Part shown: one piece after another, positions 7,174 to 13,590 of the stretch
How the letters are laid out: every line of letters begins with the position of its first letter
Position numbering within the stretch: position 1 is the stretch's first letter
Assembly: GCA_027074805.1 (NCBI GenBank)
Contig: JALTCK010000169.1
Coordinates: forward strand, 1 to 13,590
DNA length: 13,590 nucleotides
Source: Thermococcus sp.
GTDB lineage: Archaea > Methanobacteriota_B > Thermococci > Thermococcales > Thermococcaceae
Reading direction: 5' to 3'
The notes under the pieces: generated by a model
What the model saw: only the letters and a program-made list of their open reading frames with translations
Databases searched by the model: none
What the model was told of the DNA's origin: nothing
Translations under genes and position numbers: made by a program

Positions 7174-7695
7174 ATGGGTGACGATGAGAGCGTGTGGATT
7201 CTGGTAACCCCCGACAAGTGCAGCGGCTGCAGGCTGTGCGAGGTGGCCTGTTCGCTGGAGCACGAGGGAATAATATGGCCGGAGGCATCGCGTATAAGGA
7301 TATACGAACTCCTGCCCGGCGTCAACGTCCCCCACACCTGCGTCCAGTGCCCGGATTATCCTTGTGTGAACGCGTGCAACTTCGATGCGCTGAGCGTGGA
7401 GGAAGTGACAGGCGCCGTGCTGGTAGATGAGGAGAACTGCACCGAGTGCGGGGCGTGCGTCCTTGCCTGTCCCGGCAACGTCCCGAGGATTCCCACCGGG
7501 AAGGGCAGCGTGGTGATCTGTGACCTCTGCGGGGGGCAGCCCAAGTGCGTTGAGGTCTGCCACGAGGCCGGCCACGATGCACTGACTCTCGTGAGGAGCA
7601 ACTACCGCTCGATCTACAGGACCTTCGCGAAGGATCCGGTCGAGAAGAGCGCCGAGCTGGCGAGGAAAATGTACGGAGAGGAGTTTCTGGGGTGA
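7174..7695 (+). CDS. Polyferredoxin subunit with four [4Fe-4S] sites, partner of the tungstoenzyme
   Basis: An iron-sulfur electron-transfer protein of 173 residues, resembling the Fe-S subunits of the DMSO reductase family and the small subunits found beside some AOR-family enzymes. Sixteen Cys form four sets: C16/19/22/26, C56/59/64/68, C89/92/95/99 and C116/119/125/129. In this fold the sets usually exchange their last Cys, giving four [4Fe-4S] clusters. There is no signal peptide or twin-arginine motif, so it should act in the cytoplasm. ATG 7174 is chosen over GTG 7165 because AGGTG (7163-7167) overlaps that GTG and sits six bases before the ATG. Its stop overlaps the GGTGAT site of the next gene, which starts four bases later, so translation is probably coupled. 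It most likely carries electrons from the tungsten enzyme to ferredoxin or another acceptor. Confidence 0.9.
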   Translation: MGDDESVWILVTPDKCSGCRLCEVACSLEHEGIIWPEASRIRIYELLPGVNVPHTCVQCPDYPCVNACNFDALSVEEVTGAVLVDEENCTECGACVLACPGNVPRIPTGKGSVVICDLCGGQPKCVEVCHEAGHDALTLVRSNYRSIYRTFAKDPVEKSAELARKMYGEEFLG

Positions 7696-7699
7696 TAAC

Positions 7700-9568
7700 A
7701 TGAAGGGCTACGCTGGAAAGCTCCTGGACGTTAATCTGAGCACGGGAAACGTGAAAATCGTCGAGCTGGATGAGGACATGCTCCGCTTCTACGGCGGCAG
7801 GGGGCTCGGCACTTACATCCTCTGGAAGGAGCTCGGCGAGAGGTGGGAAAAGGTAGACCCGCTCGGCGAGGAGAACCTCCTCCTGATCCTCACCGGCCCG
7901 CTGACGGGCTACTACCCGGGAATAAAGACCGCTGTACTGGCCAAGTCCCCGGAGAGCAACGGTGTGGTGGGAAGCGTCCTCAGCAGCGAGGTGGGAATAG
8001 AGCTTAAGGCGAGCGGCTACGACGGGATAATAATCCGCGGAAAGGCCAGGGAGCCGGTTTACCTCTTCATCAACGACGACGATGTGGAGGTGAGGGACGC
8101 CTCAAAGTACTGGGGAATGGGTGGTGTCGAGCTCCACAGGACCCTGCTGAAGGAAGTCCACGACGAGCTCAGGAAGAAGGCCAAGCTGAGGGGCGTCCCG
8201 AAGGAGCCGGCAATGATGTACATCGGCAGGGGCGGAGAGGAGAAGGTGAGGTTCGCCGCGATAATGAGCAAGCTGATGCATGCAGCAGGTTATGGCGGCT
8301 TTGGGGCAGTTATGGGGAGCAAGAACCTCAAGGCGGTCATCGTTAAGGGGAATAAAGCTCTGCCGGAGGTTCACGACCCGGAGAGGTTCAAGTCCCTCCT
8401 CAGGGAGTTCCAGAGGGAGCTTTTGACCCTTACCACCTTCCGCCAGTGGGGGACCGGGGCAGGTGGCTACAGCGTCGGCAAGGACCGCTCAAGCCAGCCG
8501 GTCAGGAACTGGCAGGAGGAGTACCACGACGACGAGAGGATAAGCGTGGTGAACTTCGAGCTCAAGGCCTGGGTCAAGAAGTACTGGGCCGACTACGGCT
8601 GTCCCGTCAACTGCATGAAGATATCCTACCTCCGCTACGGGCCGTATAAGGGCTCGATAACCGACGCCCCGGACTACGAGCTGATGGCCTACATGGGGAC
8701 CAACCTTGGCGTCTTCGAGCCGGAGAAGGTTGTTTACCTGTCCTACCTCGTTGACGAACTCGGCCTCGACGGGATAAACGCGGGCAACGTCCTCGGTTTT
8801 GCGGCGGAGCTCTACCAGCGCGGAATCCTTGCTGAGGAAGACATCGGCTTCAAGCTCGAATGGGGCGATGAGAAGGCCTTCGCAAGGCTCCTTGAGCTGA
8901 TAGTCAGCAGAGAAGGCATCGGAGAAGTCCTGGCCGAGGGGACTTACCGGGCCGCGAAGAGGATCTCGGAAATGAAGGGCGTCGATGCCATGCGGTACGC
9001 CGTCCATGTCAAGGGGATTGGAGTGGGCGCCCACGGGATAAGGAGCGACCTCGACTACACGAGGGACATAAGCTACGCCGTTTCGGTTCAGGGAGGCGAC
9101 CACACGGCAACCGCAGGTCTGCCGGCGAGGAGCTACGAGGGCGAGCTGGTGAATGCCTTCTACGACTCGGCCGTTATATGTATGTTCACGACGAGACCGG
9201 GCTTTGAGCGGATTATCGAGTTCGGAAACGCGGTTACGGGCTTTGAGCTGACGCCGGAGAAGTGGTTCAACGAGACCGGCCTGAGAATAATCCACCTCCA
9301 GAGGATCCTGCTCCTCCTCGGAGGGCCCGACGTCCACTGGAAGCCGAAGGACGACGACAACCCGGAGAGGTTCTACGAGCCCCTTCCGACCGGGCCGGTC
9401 AAGGGTAAAGCTCCCACCAGGGAGGAGATAAGCGAGAAGGTCCGCCAGTACTACGAGCAGGTCGGCTACGACGAGCATGGAATTCCAAGGGAGGAAGTCC
9501 TTGAGGAGCTCGGCCTGAGCGAAGCGAAGCGCGAGGTGAAGCGCATAAGGGAGCGCCTTGGCCTCTGA
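7700..9568 (+). CDS. Tungsten-containing aldehyde ferredoxin oxidoreductase family protein (WOR4-like)
   Basis: A member of the AOR family, which oxidises aldehydes to acids with a tungsten bis-pterin cofactor and passes electrons to ferredoxin. The 622 residues begin with the family N-terminus (GYAGKLLDVNLSTG, YGGRGLGTYIL). Visible sites include the pterin-binding motif DELGLDG (352-358) and the second such region DSAVIC (489-494), with C494 as the distal cluster ligand. E327 in PDYELMAYMG and H445 in GAHGIRSD align with active-site residues by my reading. The proximal cluster motif is DYGCPVNC (298-305): C301 and C305 are present but the usual first Cys is D298. P. furiosus WOR4, about 69 kDa, was reported with about three Fe per subunit; this protein has a similar size, hence the comparison. 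The substrate is unknown. It sits between a polyferredoxin gene and a MoaD-like gene. Confidence 0.92.
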   Translation: MKGYAGKLLDVNLSTGNVKIVELDEDMLRFYGGRGLGTYILWKELGERWEKVDPLGEENLLLILTGPLTGYYPGIKTAVLAKSPESNGVVGSVLSSEVGIELKASGYDGIIIRGKAREPVYLFINDDDVEVRDASKYWGMGGVELHRTLLKEVHDELRKKAKLRGVPKEPAMMYIGRGGEEKVRFAAIMSKLMHAAGYGGFGAVMGSKNLKAVIVKGNKALPEVHDPERFKSLLREFQRELLTLTTFRQWGTGAGGYSVGKDRSSQPVRNWQEEYHDDERISVVNFELKAWVKKYWADYGCPVNCMKISYLRYGPYKGSITDAPDYELMAYMGTNLGVFEPEKVVYLSYLVDELGLDGINAGNVLGFAAELYQRGILAEEDIGFKLEWGDEKAFARLLELIVSREGIGEVLAEGTYRAAKRISEMKGVDAMRYAVHVKGIGVGAHGIRSDLDYTRDISYAVSVQGGDHTATAGLPARSYEGELVNAFYDSAVICMFTTRPGFERIIEFGNAVTGFELTPEKWFNETGLRIIHLQRILLLLGGPDVHWKPKDDDNPERFYEPLPTGPVKGKAPTREEISEKVRQYYEQVGYDEHGIPREEVLEELGLSEAKREVKRIRERLGL

Positions 9569-9588
9569 TTTTCCTTTTGGTGGTTCTC

Positions 9589-9870
9589 ATGAAAGTGACC
9601 CTGATACTCTACGGGGAGCACGCCCTAAAACACGGCCCTCGAAAGGAGCTTGAGGTGGAGGAAGGCAAGAGAGTGGGCGAGATGCTCAGAGAGCTGGGAA
9701 TAGGGACGGACGAGCACCACATCCTGGTGAACGAGAAAAGGGTGGAGGAAAGCCATCCCCTCAGGGAGGGCGACAGGATCAAGGTGCTCCCGGTGGTCTA
9801 CGGCGGGTCACTCGCCGGGCCCGTGGACGCACTCCATGTTCATGGCCAGAAGCATCTCGACGTAGCCTGA
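9589..9870 (+). CDS. MoaD/ThiS-like sulfur carrier with a C-terminal extension past Gly-Gly
   Basis: A ubiquitin-fold protein of 93 residues, probably a sulfur carrier for pterin cofactor synthesis. It begins MKVTLILYGEHA and ends its core with HPLREGDRIKVLPVVYGG; Gly72-Gly73 is the diglycine that MoaD, ThiS and SAMP proteins carry at the very C-terminus. Here the frame continues for 20 residues (SLAGPVDALHVHG and onward). ATG 9589 is preferred to upstream TTG/GTG codons because GGTGG (9579-9583) lies five bases before it. It starts 20 bases after the AOR stop, so it is the third gene of the operon and fits delivery of sulfur for the tungstopterin. The extension overlaps the convergent gene by 63 bases. 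A single base change at 9809 (TCA versus TGA) would end the protein exactly at Gly-Gly. A sequencing error or a form needing proteolytic trimming are both possible. Confidence 0.85.
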   Translation: MKVTLILYGEHALKHGPRKELEVEEGKRVGEMLRELGIGTDEHHILVNEKRVEESHPLREGDRIKVLPVVYGGSLAGPVDALHVHGQKHLDVA

Positions 9871-10116
9871 CTCCAGGTTCTCCCTTATTTTATCCGCCAG
9901 CGTCTTGAACTCATCGAGAGTGAGCGGCCTTTTGTTATTCAGCCACTTGATTTTCCCGTCGTTCTTGTCAAGGATCACTATCTCTCCCTCAGTGATGAGA
10001 GGAATGTAGTTCATTTTTATCCCGTAGAGCTCTTCGGCAAAGGCAAGTTTTGCCCTCATCAGCTCGAGATAGTTTGCCAAATCTTCGCCTAAGATATTCC
10101 TGAACTCCCGATTCAT
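9808..10116 (-). CDS. Unrecognised protein, 102 residues, convergent with the MoaD-like gene
   Basis: A small soluble protein of unknown function. ATG 10116 has GGTGG four bases upstream on the minus strand, and a TATA-like TTAATAAG lies near 10148-10155. The protein is mixed charged and hydrophobic: a helical start (NREFRNILGEDLANYLELMRAKLAFAEEL cut by GIKMNY), then a likely beta hairpin around GEIVILDKNDGKIKWLN, then a helix (TLDEFKTLADKIRENL). It ends in MECVHGPGE with a single Cys. There is no signal peptide or membrane segment. Its last 21 codons, including the stop, lie opposite the extension of the MoaD-like gene, and its stop codon is the reverse complement of the codon following that protein's Gly-Gly. 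No family is recognised. The ribosome binding site and promoter favour a real gene. Confidence 0.75.
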   Translation of the reverse strand: MNREFRNILGEDLANYLELMRAKLAFAEELYGIKMNYIPLITEGEIVILDKNDGKIKWLNNKRPLTLDEFKTLADKIRENLESGYVEMLLAMNMECVHGPGE

Positions 10117-10146
10117 TCTTCCACCACTTTGATTTTAATGAACACC

Positions 10147-10162
10147 CTTATTAACTTGTCGG
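10147..10162 (-). promoter_or_regulatory. TATA-like promoter of the 102-residue protein gene
   Basis: On the minus strand CGACAA precedes GTTAATAAG. The distance to the ATG at 10116 is about 31 bases, giving a leader of under 12 bases that still could hold the GGTGG site. It is a moderate match. The gap of 78 bases between this gene and cca holds nothing else that I can name. Confidence 0.4.
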
Positions 10163-10194
10163 ACATTTTTGGGTAGAAATGAACTCTTAATGTT

Positions 10195-11562
10195 TCACCT
10201 TTTGAGGTTCCATTTTTCCCGGTTAAGGAGGAGGTAGGCCTCCTCCTCCAGCTCCTCGGGAACATAATCTAGAAGTACGTCCGCATCCCCAACGTGCTTC
10301 CTGAGGTTTTTGCCGAGGGATATCTGGTTTTTGGACAGGAGTTCTGATATTACATCGACGATCCCTTCCTTAACCCTCTTCTCGGCGTAGAGCCTCTTAC
10401 CCCTCAGCCAGACCCTTTCGTTCTTCCTGTAGAAGTCCCAACCCCTCTCGGTGAAAAACTCTGGGCCGGGTTTTATCCTAACCTTCTCGCGCTCAAGCCT
10501 GTCCACCTCGAGCATTATGAAGGCCTTCCCCCTGAAATGCCCGACGTTCCACTCAAGAACCCTGAAACCCTCCCTCTGAAGAGCCCTCTCGAATCCCCGG
10601 GCGCTCCTCTCAAGCTGGGGCATGAGCACGTCATCAACTAGGTTGGGCTTCTCGAACAGTAGCGTCACCATGTGAGTTCCCTTTCTCCTCAGCTCTTCGA
10701 GGTAGCTCCCCCCGGCTTTCTCCTCCGGGAAGAAAAAGCTGAGGGAGGGCGCCTCCAGGAACTGGTGGGCCTTGAAGTGGAAAACCCCATAGCGCTCCCA
10801 GCCTAGGTTTGCCGCGACGTTCCTCCTCGGATCGACTGGGTCTATTACTATGAGTGGTCTGTCCTCCTCGGCCTCTCGTTTTACAGTCTTCATGGCAATC
10901 TCTGGCTCTCTTTTGAGCCAGTTGCCCGGGTCGATGACTTTCTGTCTTAAGATGAAGTCCTCCTTCTGGAGAACCTCAAGGAAGGAACCGTACTTGATGA
11001 CGAGTATCTCCGCAAGGTAGCCGGAAAAACCCCTAACGTAAATCTCGCTTCCATAGGCTTTGATTCCCTTCAGGAACCTCTTCAGCAGTCGAACCTCGTC
11101 GTTTCTTCCCCCAAGGTTCTCCAGAACCCACCTGTTGTGGAGTATCGAGCGGTCAACAGCCGTTCTAACGTCCCTCCAGCTCTTCACGTCGTAGCAGGGG
11201 ACTATGTCCACCTTGACCCCTCTATAATAAGCCCTCACGTATGGATGTTCAGCGTAGGCTATTTCATACGAGTCGAGCCTCTTCGCTATGGCCCGTCCGA
11301 GTTCCAGTCCCTTCTTTCGGAGCTCCTCAAGCGGGGTCTTGAGGGGGAAGGCTAGGAAAAGGTCGATGTCGTGGTCTCCGGCCAGATAGGTGTCCTTTGC
11401 GAGGGAACCCACGAAGTAGGGCTTAACCTCGAGGTCGAGCTCCACTATGGTCTCCACTGCCAGCTTTTCAAGCTCTTTCATCAGGCCCTCGACGAAGGCT
11501 CTCTCCTCCTCCGTGGGCCTTACCCTGGGCAGGACTTCTTCGATGACGGCCTCGACGTCCAT
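10195..11562 (-). CDS. cca: CCA-adding enzyme (tRNA nucleotidyltransferase, class I)
   Basis: Adds or repairs the 3'-terminal CCA of tRNA without a nucleic acid template, using CTP and ATP. The 455 residues fit the archaeal class I enzyme. The nucleotidyltransferase signature is clear: G52-S53 in FVGSLAKDTYLAG, then D65-I-D67 in DHDIDLFLAF. The third carboxylate is probably D119 in KVDIVPCYDV. The rest matches the neck, body and tail layout, with RGFSGYLAEILVIKYGSF and IDPVDPRRNVAANLG as recognisable conserved blocks. ATG 11562 is preferred over GTG 11568 because GAGGTG lies just before it. The upstream thpR gene ends only nine bases earlier, so the two share a transcript and the ribosome binding site follows directly on the thpR stop. 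Both partners act on RNA 3' ends, which makes joint expression sensible. Confidence 0.96.
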   Translation of the reverse strand: MDVEAVIEEVLPRVRPTEEERAFVEGLMKELEKLAVETIVELDLEVKPYFVGSLAKDTYLAGDHDIDLFLAFPLKTPLEELRKKGLELGRAIAKRLDSYEIAYAEHPYVRAYYRGVKVDIVPCYDVKSWRDVRTAVDRSILHNRWVLENLGGRNDEVRLLKRFLKGIKAYGSEIYVRGFSGYLAEILVIKYGSFLEVLQKEDFILRQKVIDPGNWLKREPEIAMKTVKREAEEDRPLIVIDPVDPRRNVAANLGWERYGVFHFKAHQFLEAPSLSFFFPEEKAGGSYLEELRRKGTHMVTLLFEKPNLVDDVLMPQLERSARGFERALQREGFRVLEWNVGHFRGKAFIMLEVDRLEREKVRIKPGPEFFTERGWDFYRKNERVWLRGKRLYAEKRVKEGIVDVISELLSKNQISLGKNLRKHVGDADVLLDYVPEELEEEAYLLLNREKWNLKR

Positions 11563-11571
11563 GCTCACACC

Positions 11572-12126
11572 TCATTCTACCAGCTCGAACCTCGCCACCG
11601 TCTCGTAAATCGGCCCTTTCGGCGTCAGCGTGCTTTTCTTAAGCTCTATTGCGTTAACCTCGAACTCCCCGAAGTCCTCGTTGGCCAGCTCCTTCAACGC
11701 CATCGCAAGCTCGGCCTTATCTTTTACGAACTTGACACGGCCGATGGTGATGTGCGCCACGAAATCTTTCTCCCTCTTGAAGCCCAGGCGGCGCATCTCC
11801 CTCTCCACATCGGCTGCTATCGCCTTTATGCCCTCGTCGTTCTCTATTCCAGCCCAGATGACGCGAACGTAGCTGGGATTCGGGAAGACGCCTACCCCCT
11901 TAACGCGGACGCGGTGCTTTTTGTGCTTCTTCGCTATCTCTGCCAGGGATTCCTTGACCTCTTCGGCCGTTGCTTCGTCAATCTCGCCGAGGAACTTGAG
12001 AGTGACGTGGAAGTTCTCCCTCTCGACGAACTTTATCTTTGCCGCTTTGTTCCCTATCCTCTCTTGGGCCTTCAGGAGGTTGTCGCGAACCTCGTCGCTA
12101 ACCTCTATCGCTATGAACGCCCTCAT
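11572..12126 (-). CDS. thpR: RNA 2',3'-cyclic phosphodiesterase (2'-5' RNA ligase family)
   Basis: A 2H phosphoesterase of 184 residues, the normal family length. The two catalytic HxTx motifs are visible: H40-V-T42 in ENFHVTLKFLGE and H125-I-T127 in VAHITIGRVKF. The N-terminus MRAFIAIEVSDEVRDNL is typical. In archaea and bacteria these enzymes open 2',3'-cyclic phosphates to 2'-phosphates, and join tRNA halves through 2'-5' bonds in vitro; the physiological role is uncertain. ATG 12126 has GGTGG upstream on the minus strand. It is the first gene of a thpR-cca operon, with a nine-base gap to cca, and is separated from the secreted protein gene by 84 bases. Confidence 0.95.
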   Translation of the reverse strand: MRAFIAIEVSDEVRDNLLKAQERIGNKAAKIKFVERENFHVTLKFLGEIDEATAEEVKESLAEIAKKHKKHRVRVKGVGVFPNPSYVRVIWAGIENDEGIKAIAADVEREMRRLGFKREKDFVAHITIGRVKFVKDKAELAMALKELANEDFGEFEVNAIELKKSTLTPKGPIYETVARFELVE

Positions 12127-12154
12127 AACACCACCGGGAAAAGTTGGGAAAAGG

Positions 12155-12170
12155 GGTTAAAGGGGTTTCG
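12155..12170 (-). promoter_or_regulatory. Weak BRE/TATA promoter of thpR-cca
   Basis: On the minus strand CGAAACCCCTTTAAC has a BRE-like start and a poor TATA box (CTTTAAC). It is about 30 bases from the thpR ATG, the distance seen for short-leader genes in this window. There is no better candidate in the 84-base gap. Confidence 0.35.
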
Positions 12171-12181
12171 AGTACCTCAAA

Positions 12182-12201
12182 GTAAAAAGACAAAGTAAAT
12201 G
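12182..12201 (-). terminator. T-rich tract after the secreted protein gene
   Basis: On the minus strand CATTTACTTTGTCTTTTTAC starts ten bases after the stop codon of the secreted protein gene. Such oligo-T tracts end transcription in Thermococcales. The call is based on composition and position. Confidence 0.4.
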
Positions 12202-12210
12202 TTGCCAGTT

Positions 12211-13584
12211 TCAATCAACTTCCACGTATAGGCCAATGGGGACGTTCACATTTTCATAACTTGTGCCGTACCAATGGTGCACTGGGATTCTGACTTTATA
12301 CCTGCTTTCCATGGCATAGAACGTTACTTGACTTTCGGGTCCTTTGTTTTTTAAATGACCAAGCATGACGTAGCTTCCATAATCTCCAGTGCTGAAGCCT
12401 ACCGTTAGAGCATTGAACCATGCAGGAAGGCTATTGTCGCTTAAGGCTTCTAGGACAGCTCCAACTGGGATTCCAACCCCAAAGCTGTGTCCGTCGCTTC
12501 CTGCATATATCTTGCCATAAAATTCAGATATGGATATTGGGGCATTAATGCTCCCGTTAATGCCCTCCGATTTCTTCATCCATTCACTGGGGAAATTGTA
12601 AGGTGGTTTCCCGAGGCTATAGCCGCTTTCTATATGCTTAACTGTTCCATATCTGTCGATTGTGAATCCGTCAATTTTCGCAAAATACCTCTCGTTCCCA
12701 GTTTCAAAACAGCCAAGTCCAGTATAACAGGAATATTCTTTTTGATGTATGTAATGAACAGTTCCCTTAATCCATACGTAACCCCAGAAGTACTCTTTAG
12801 GCACGGTTATATCATCTCCTCCAGCGTAGTAGTCTGTTATGGATCTTCCTAGAGCTTTCACTGTTATCGAACTTGGGTCAAAGTTCACTTTCTCAGAAAT
12901 CTGGTCTCCAAACGCCACCGTAACGTCAGGTCCCCAATATTTCTGGACCTCTGCGGCGATATCAACTGTTCCGAAAACATCAGTCCAAGCTAGGTTATGT
13001 ATTATTAAGACGGGTATTTTTACATTATTATAAGAATTTTCTCCGCCTCTGACTGTTCTCCATTCGTACCAGTGCCCGCTGACGAGGGGTTCTGCCTTAT
13101 TTGTTTCCTTGTGGATCTTCACTTCCCCTCCAATAGTTTTAACCCTTGCCTCTCCAAGGTTTATTTTGAGTTTAATATTTTCTGGAAGTGTGGTTTTGGT
13201 TAATTTGGTTTCAAAGCTTTCTGGAGGTAAAGTGTAAACTTTCCCGTCTTTCACAACCCATATGTCAATTCCGATGAAAGCGGTTTTTGAACCGATTTTC
13301 TTTGCGATGTTTTTGGCTTGGTTTAATGATGTGGCTGGTATTCTTATTGTATTGCCTGAAAATAGAAGGTTCTTTTCAAGTGTTCCTCGCTGTATTGTTG
13401 TTATGTCACCATTCTCATCAAAGGCCCAGACGGTGTAATAGACTTTTCCATGGTCGGTTAGTGGTTTCCCGCTTTCGTCGAGCAGGACGACCTTGGCGCC
13501 TCCCAAGGGTGTTGCTTGGATGTATCCTATGGAAAGGACTAAAGTTGCAACAATCAGGATAGTCAACAAAAATTTTAGCTTCAT
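12211..13584 (-). CDS. Secreted protein of unknown function, 457 residues
   Basis: A predicted exported protein. Residues 1-24 form a clear signal peptide (MKLKFLLTILIVATLVLSIG followed by YIQA before the cut). There is no later membrane segment, so it is probably released or bound at the surface. The rest is rich in beta-strand-like alternation and aromatic residues. Two similar motifs occur: HWY (171-173) then SYNNVKIPV (184-192), and near the C-terminus HWY (437-439) then SYENVNVPI (442-450). C286 and C292 could form a disulfide. One sequon (NGS, 343-345) is seen. No protease, glycosidase or binding motif is recognised. The gene is AT-richer than the neighbouring housekeeping genes, which may mean accessory status. 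ATG 13584 is only six bases from the window end, so its promoter and ribosome binding site are out of view and a slightly longer start cannot be excluded. Confidence 0.85.
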   Translation of the reverse strand: MKLKFLLTILIVATLVLSIGYIQATPLGGAKVVLLDESGKPLTDHGKVYYTVWAFDENGDITTIQRGTLEKNLLFSGNTIRIPATSLNQAKNIAKKIGSKTAFIGIDIWVVKDGKVYTLPPESFETKLTKTTLPENIKLKINLGEARVKTIGGEVKIHKETNKAEPLVSGHWYEWRTVRGGENSYNNVKIPVLIIHNLAWTDVFGTVDIAAEVQKYWGPDVTVAFGDQISEKVNFDPSSITVKALGRSITDYYAGGDDITVPKEYFWGYVWIKGTVHYIHQKEYSCYTGLGCFETGNERYFAKIDGFTIDRYGTVKHIESGYSLGKPPYNFPSEWMKKSEGINGSINAPISISEFYGKIYAGSDGHSFGVGIPVGAVLEALSDNSLPAWFNALTVGFSTGDYGSYVMLGHLKNKGPESQVTFYAMESRYKVRIPVHHWYGTSYENVNVPIGLYVEVD

Positions 13585-13590
13585 ATGTAC

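Noticed and set aside
7153..7701. A minus-strand frame opposite the polyferredoxin gene
   Set aside because: The plus strand carries four perfect Cys cluster motifs, a promoter and a ribosome binding site; the reverse frame has none.
8489..9478. A 329-codon open frame opposite the AOR gene
   Set aside because: It is a shadow of the AOR gene, with low-complexity Val/Leu/Asp/Arg composition and no ribosome binding site or promoter.
11371..12198. A 275-codon plus-strand frame across cca and thpR
   Set aside because: It runs opposite two well-identified genes and across their junction; it is an antisense artefact.
1..13590. GTAC at both ends of the window
   Set aside because: A four-base match at arbitrary window edges is expected by chance and gives no evidence of an element boundary.
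1..13590. tRNA, rRNA, CRISPR array, insertion sequence or integrase
   Set aside because: I looked for tRNA-like arms, regularly spaced direct repeats, inverted repeats flanking genes, and transposase or recombinase motifs and saw none.

Overview
The window looks like a piece of a Thermococcales chromosome (Thermococcus or Pyrococcus type). It carries an archaeal-type isoleucyl-tRNA synthetase, a class I CCA-adding enzyme paired with an RNA 2',3'-cyclic phosphodiesterase, and a tungsten-type aldehyde ferredoxin oxidoreductase. Upstream signals are archaeal: A-rich BRE plus TATA boxes, and GGTGG/GGAGGTG ribosome binding sites close to ATG. The species is not identified. Assignments rest on reading the sequence and on recalled family knowledge; no search was run.

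Layout. Bases 2-754 (+) hold the 3' part of a multi-pass membrane protein that enters from outside the window. A promoter at about 891-908 then leads to a secreted precursor (952-1896, +). Its N-terminal region is rich in N-glycosylation sequons, and it ends in a 73-residue, 12-cysteine hydrophobic domain resembling halocin C8-type peptide bacteriocins. A small membrane protein (1947-2327, +) follows closely. This pair is the most interesting part of the window: a candidate archaeocin with an immunity or accessory gene. It converges on ileS (2324-5521, -), and the two stop codons overlap. Upstream of ileS is a 253-base non-coding stretch (5522-5774) with a likely ileS promoter, an apparently long leader and a very GC-rich segment.

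Next come an unrecognised 121-residue protein (5775-6140, -) and an EamA/DMT transporter (6217-7047, -). Divergent from these is a three-gene redox operon (7174-9870, +): a four-cluster polyferredoxin, an AOR-family tungstoenzyme with Asp in place of the first cluster Cys, and a MoaD/ThiS-like protein. Together they look like an aldehyde oxidation unit with its own electron-transfer subunit and a cofactor sulfur carrier. The MoaD-like gene runs 20 codons past its Gly-Gly and overlaps, tail to tail, an unrecognised 102-residue gene (9808-10116, -). The codon after Gly-Gly is also the stop codon of that opposing gene.

The last part holds cca (10195-11562, -) and thpR (11572-12126, -), transcribed together as thpR-cca, and then an AT-richer gene for a large secreted protein of unknown function (12211-13584, -). 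I see no tRNA, rRNA, CRISPR array, insertion sequence or integrase.
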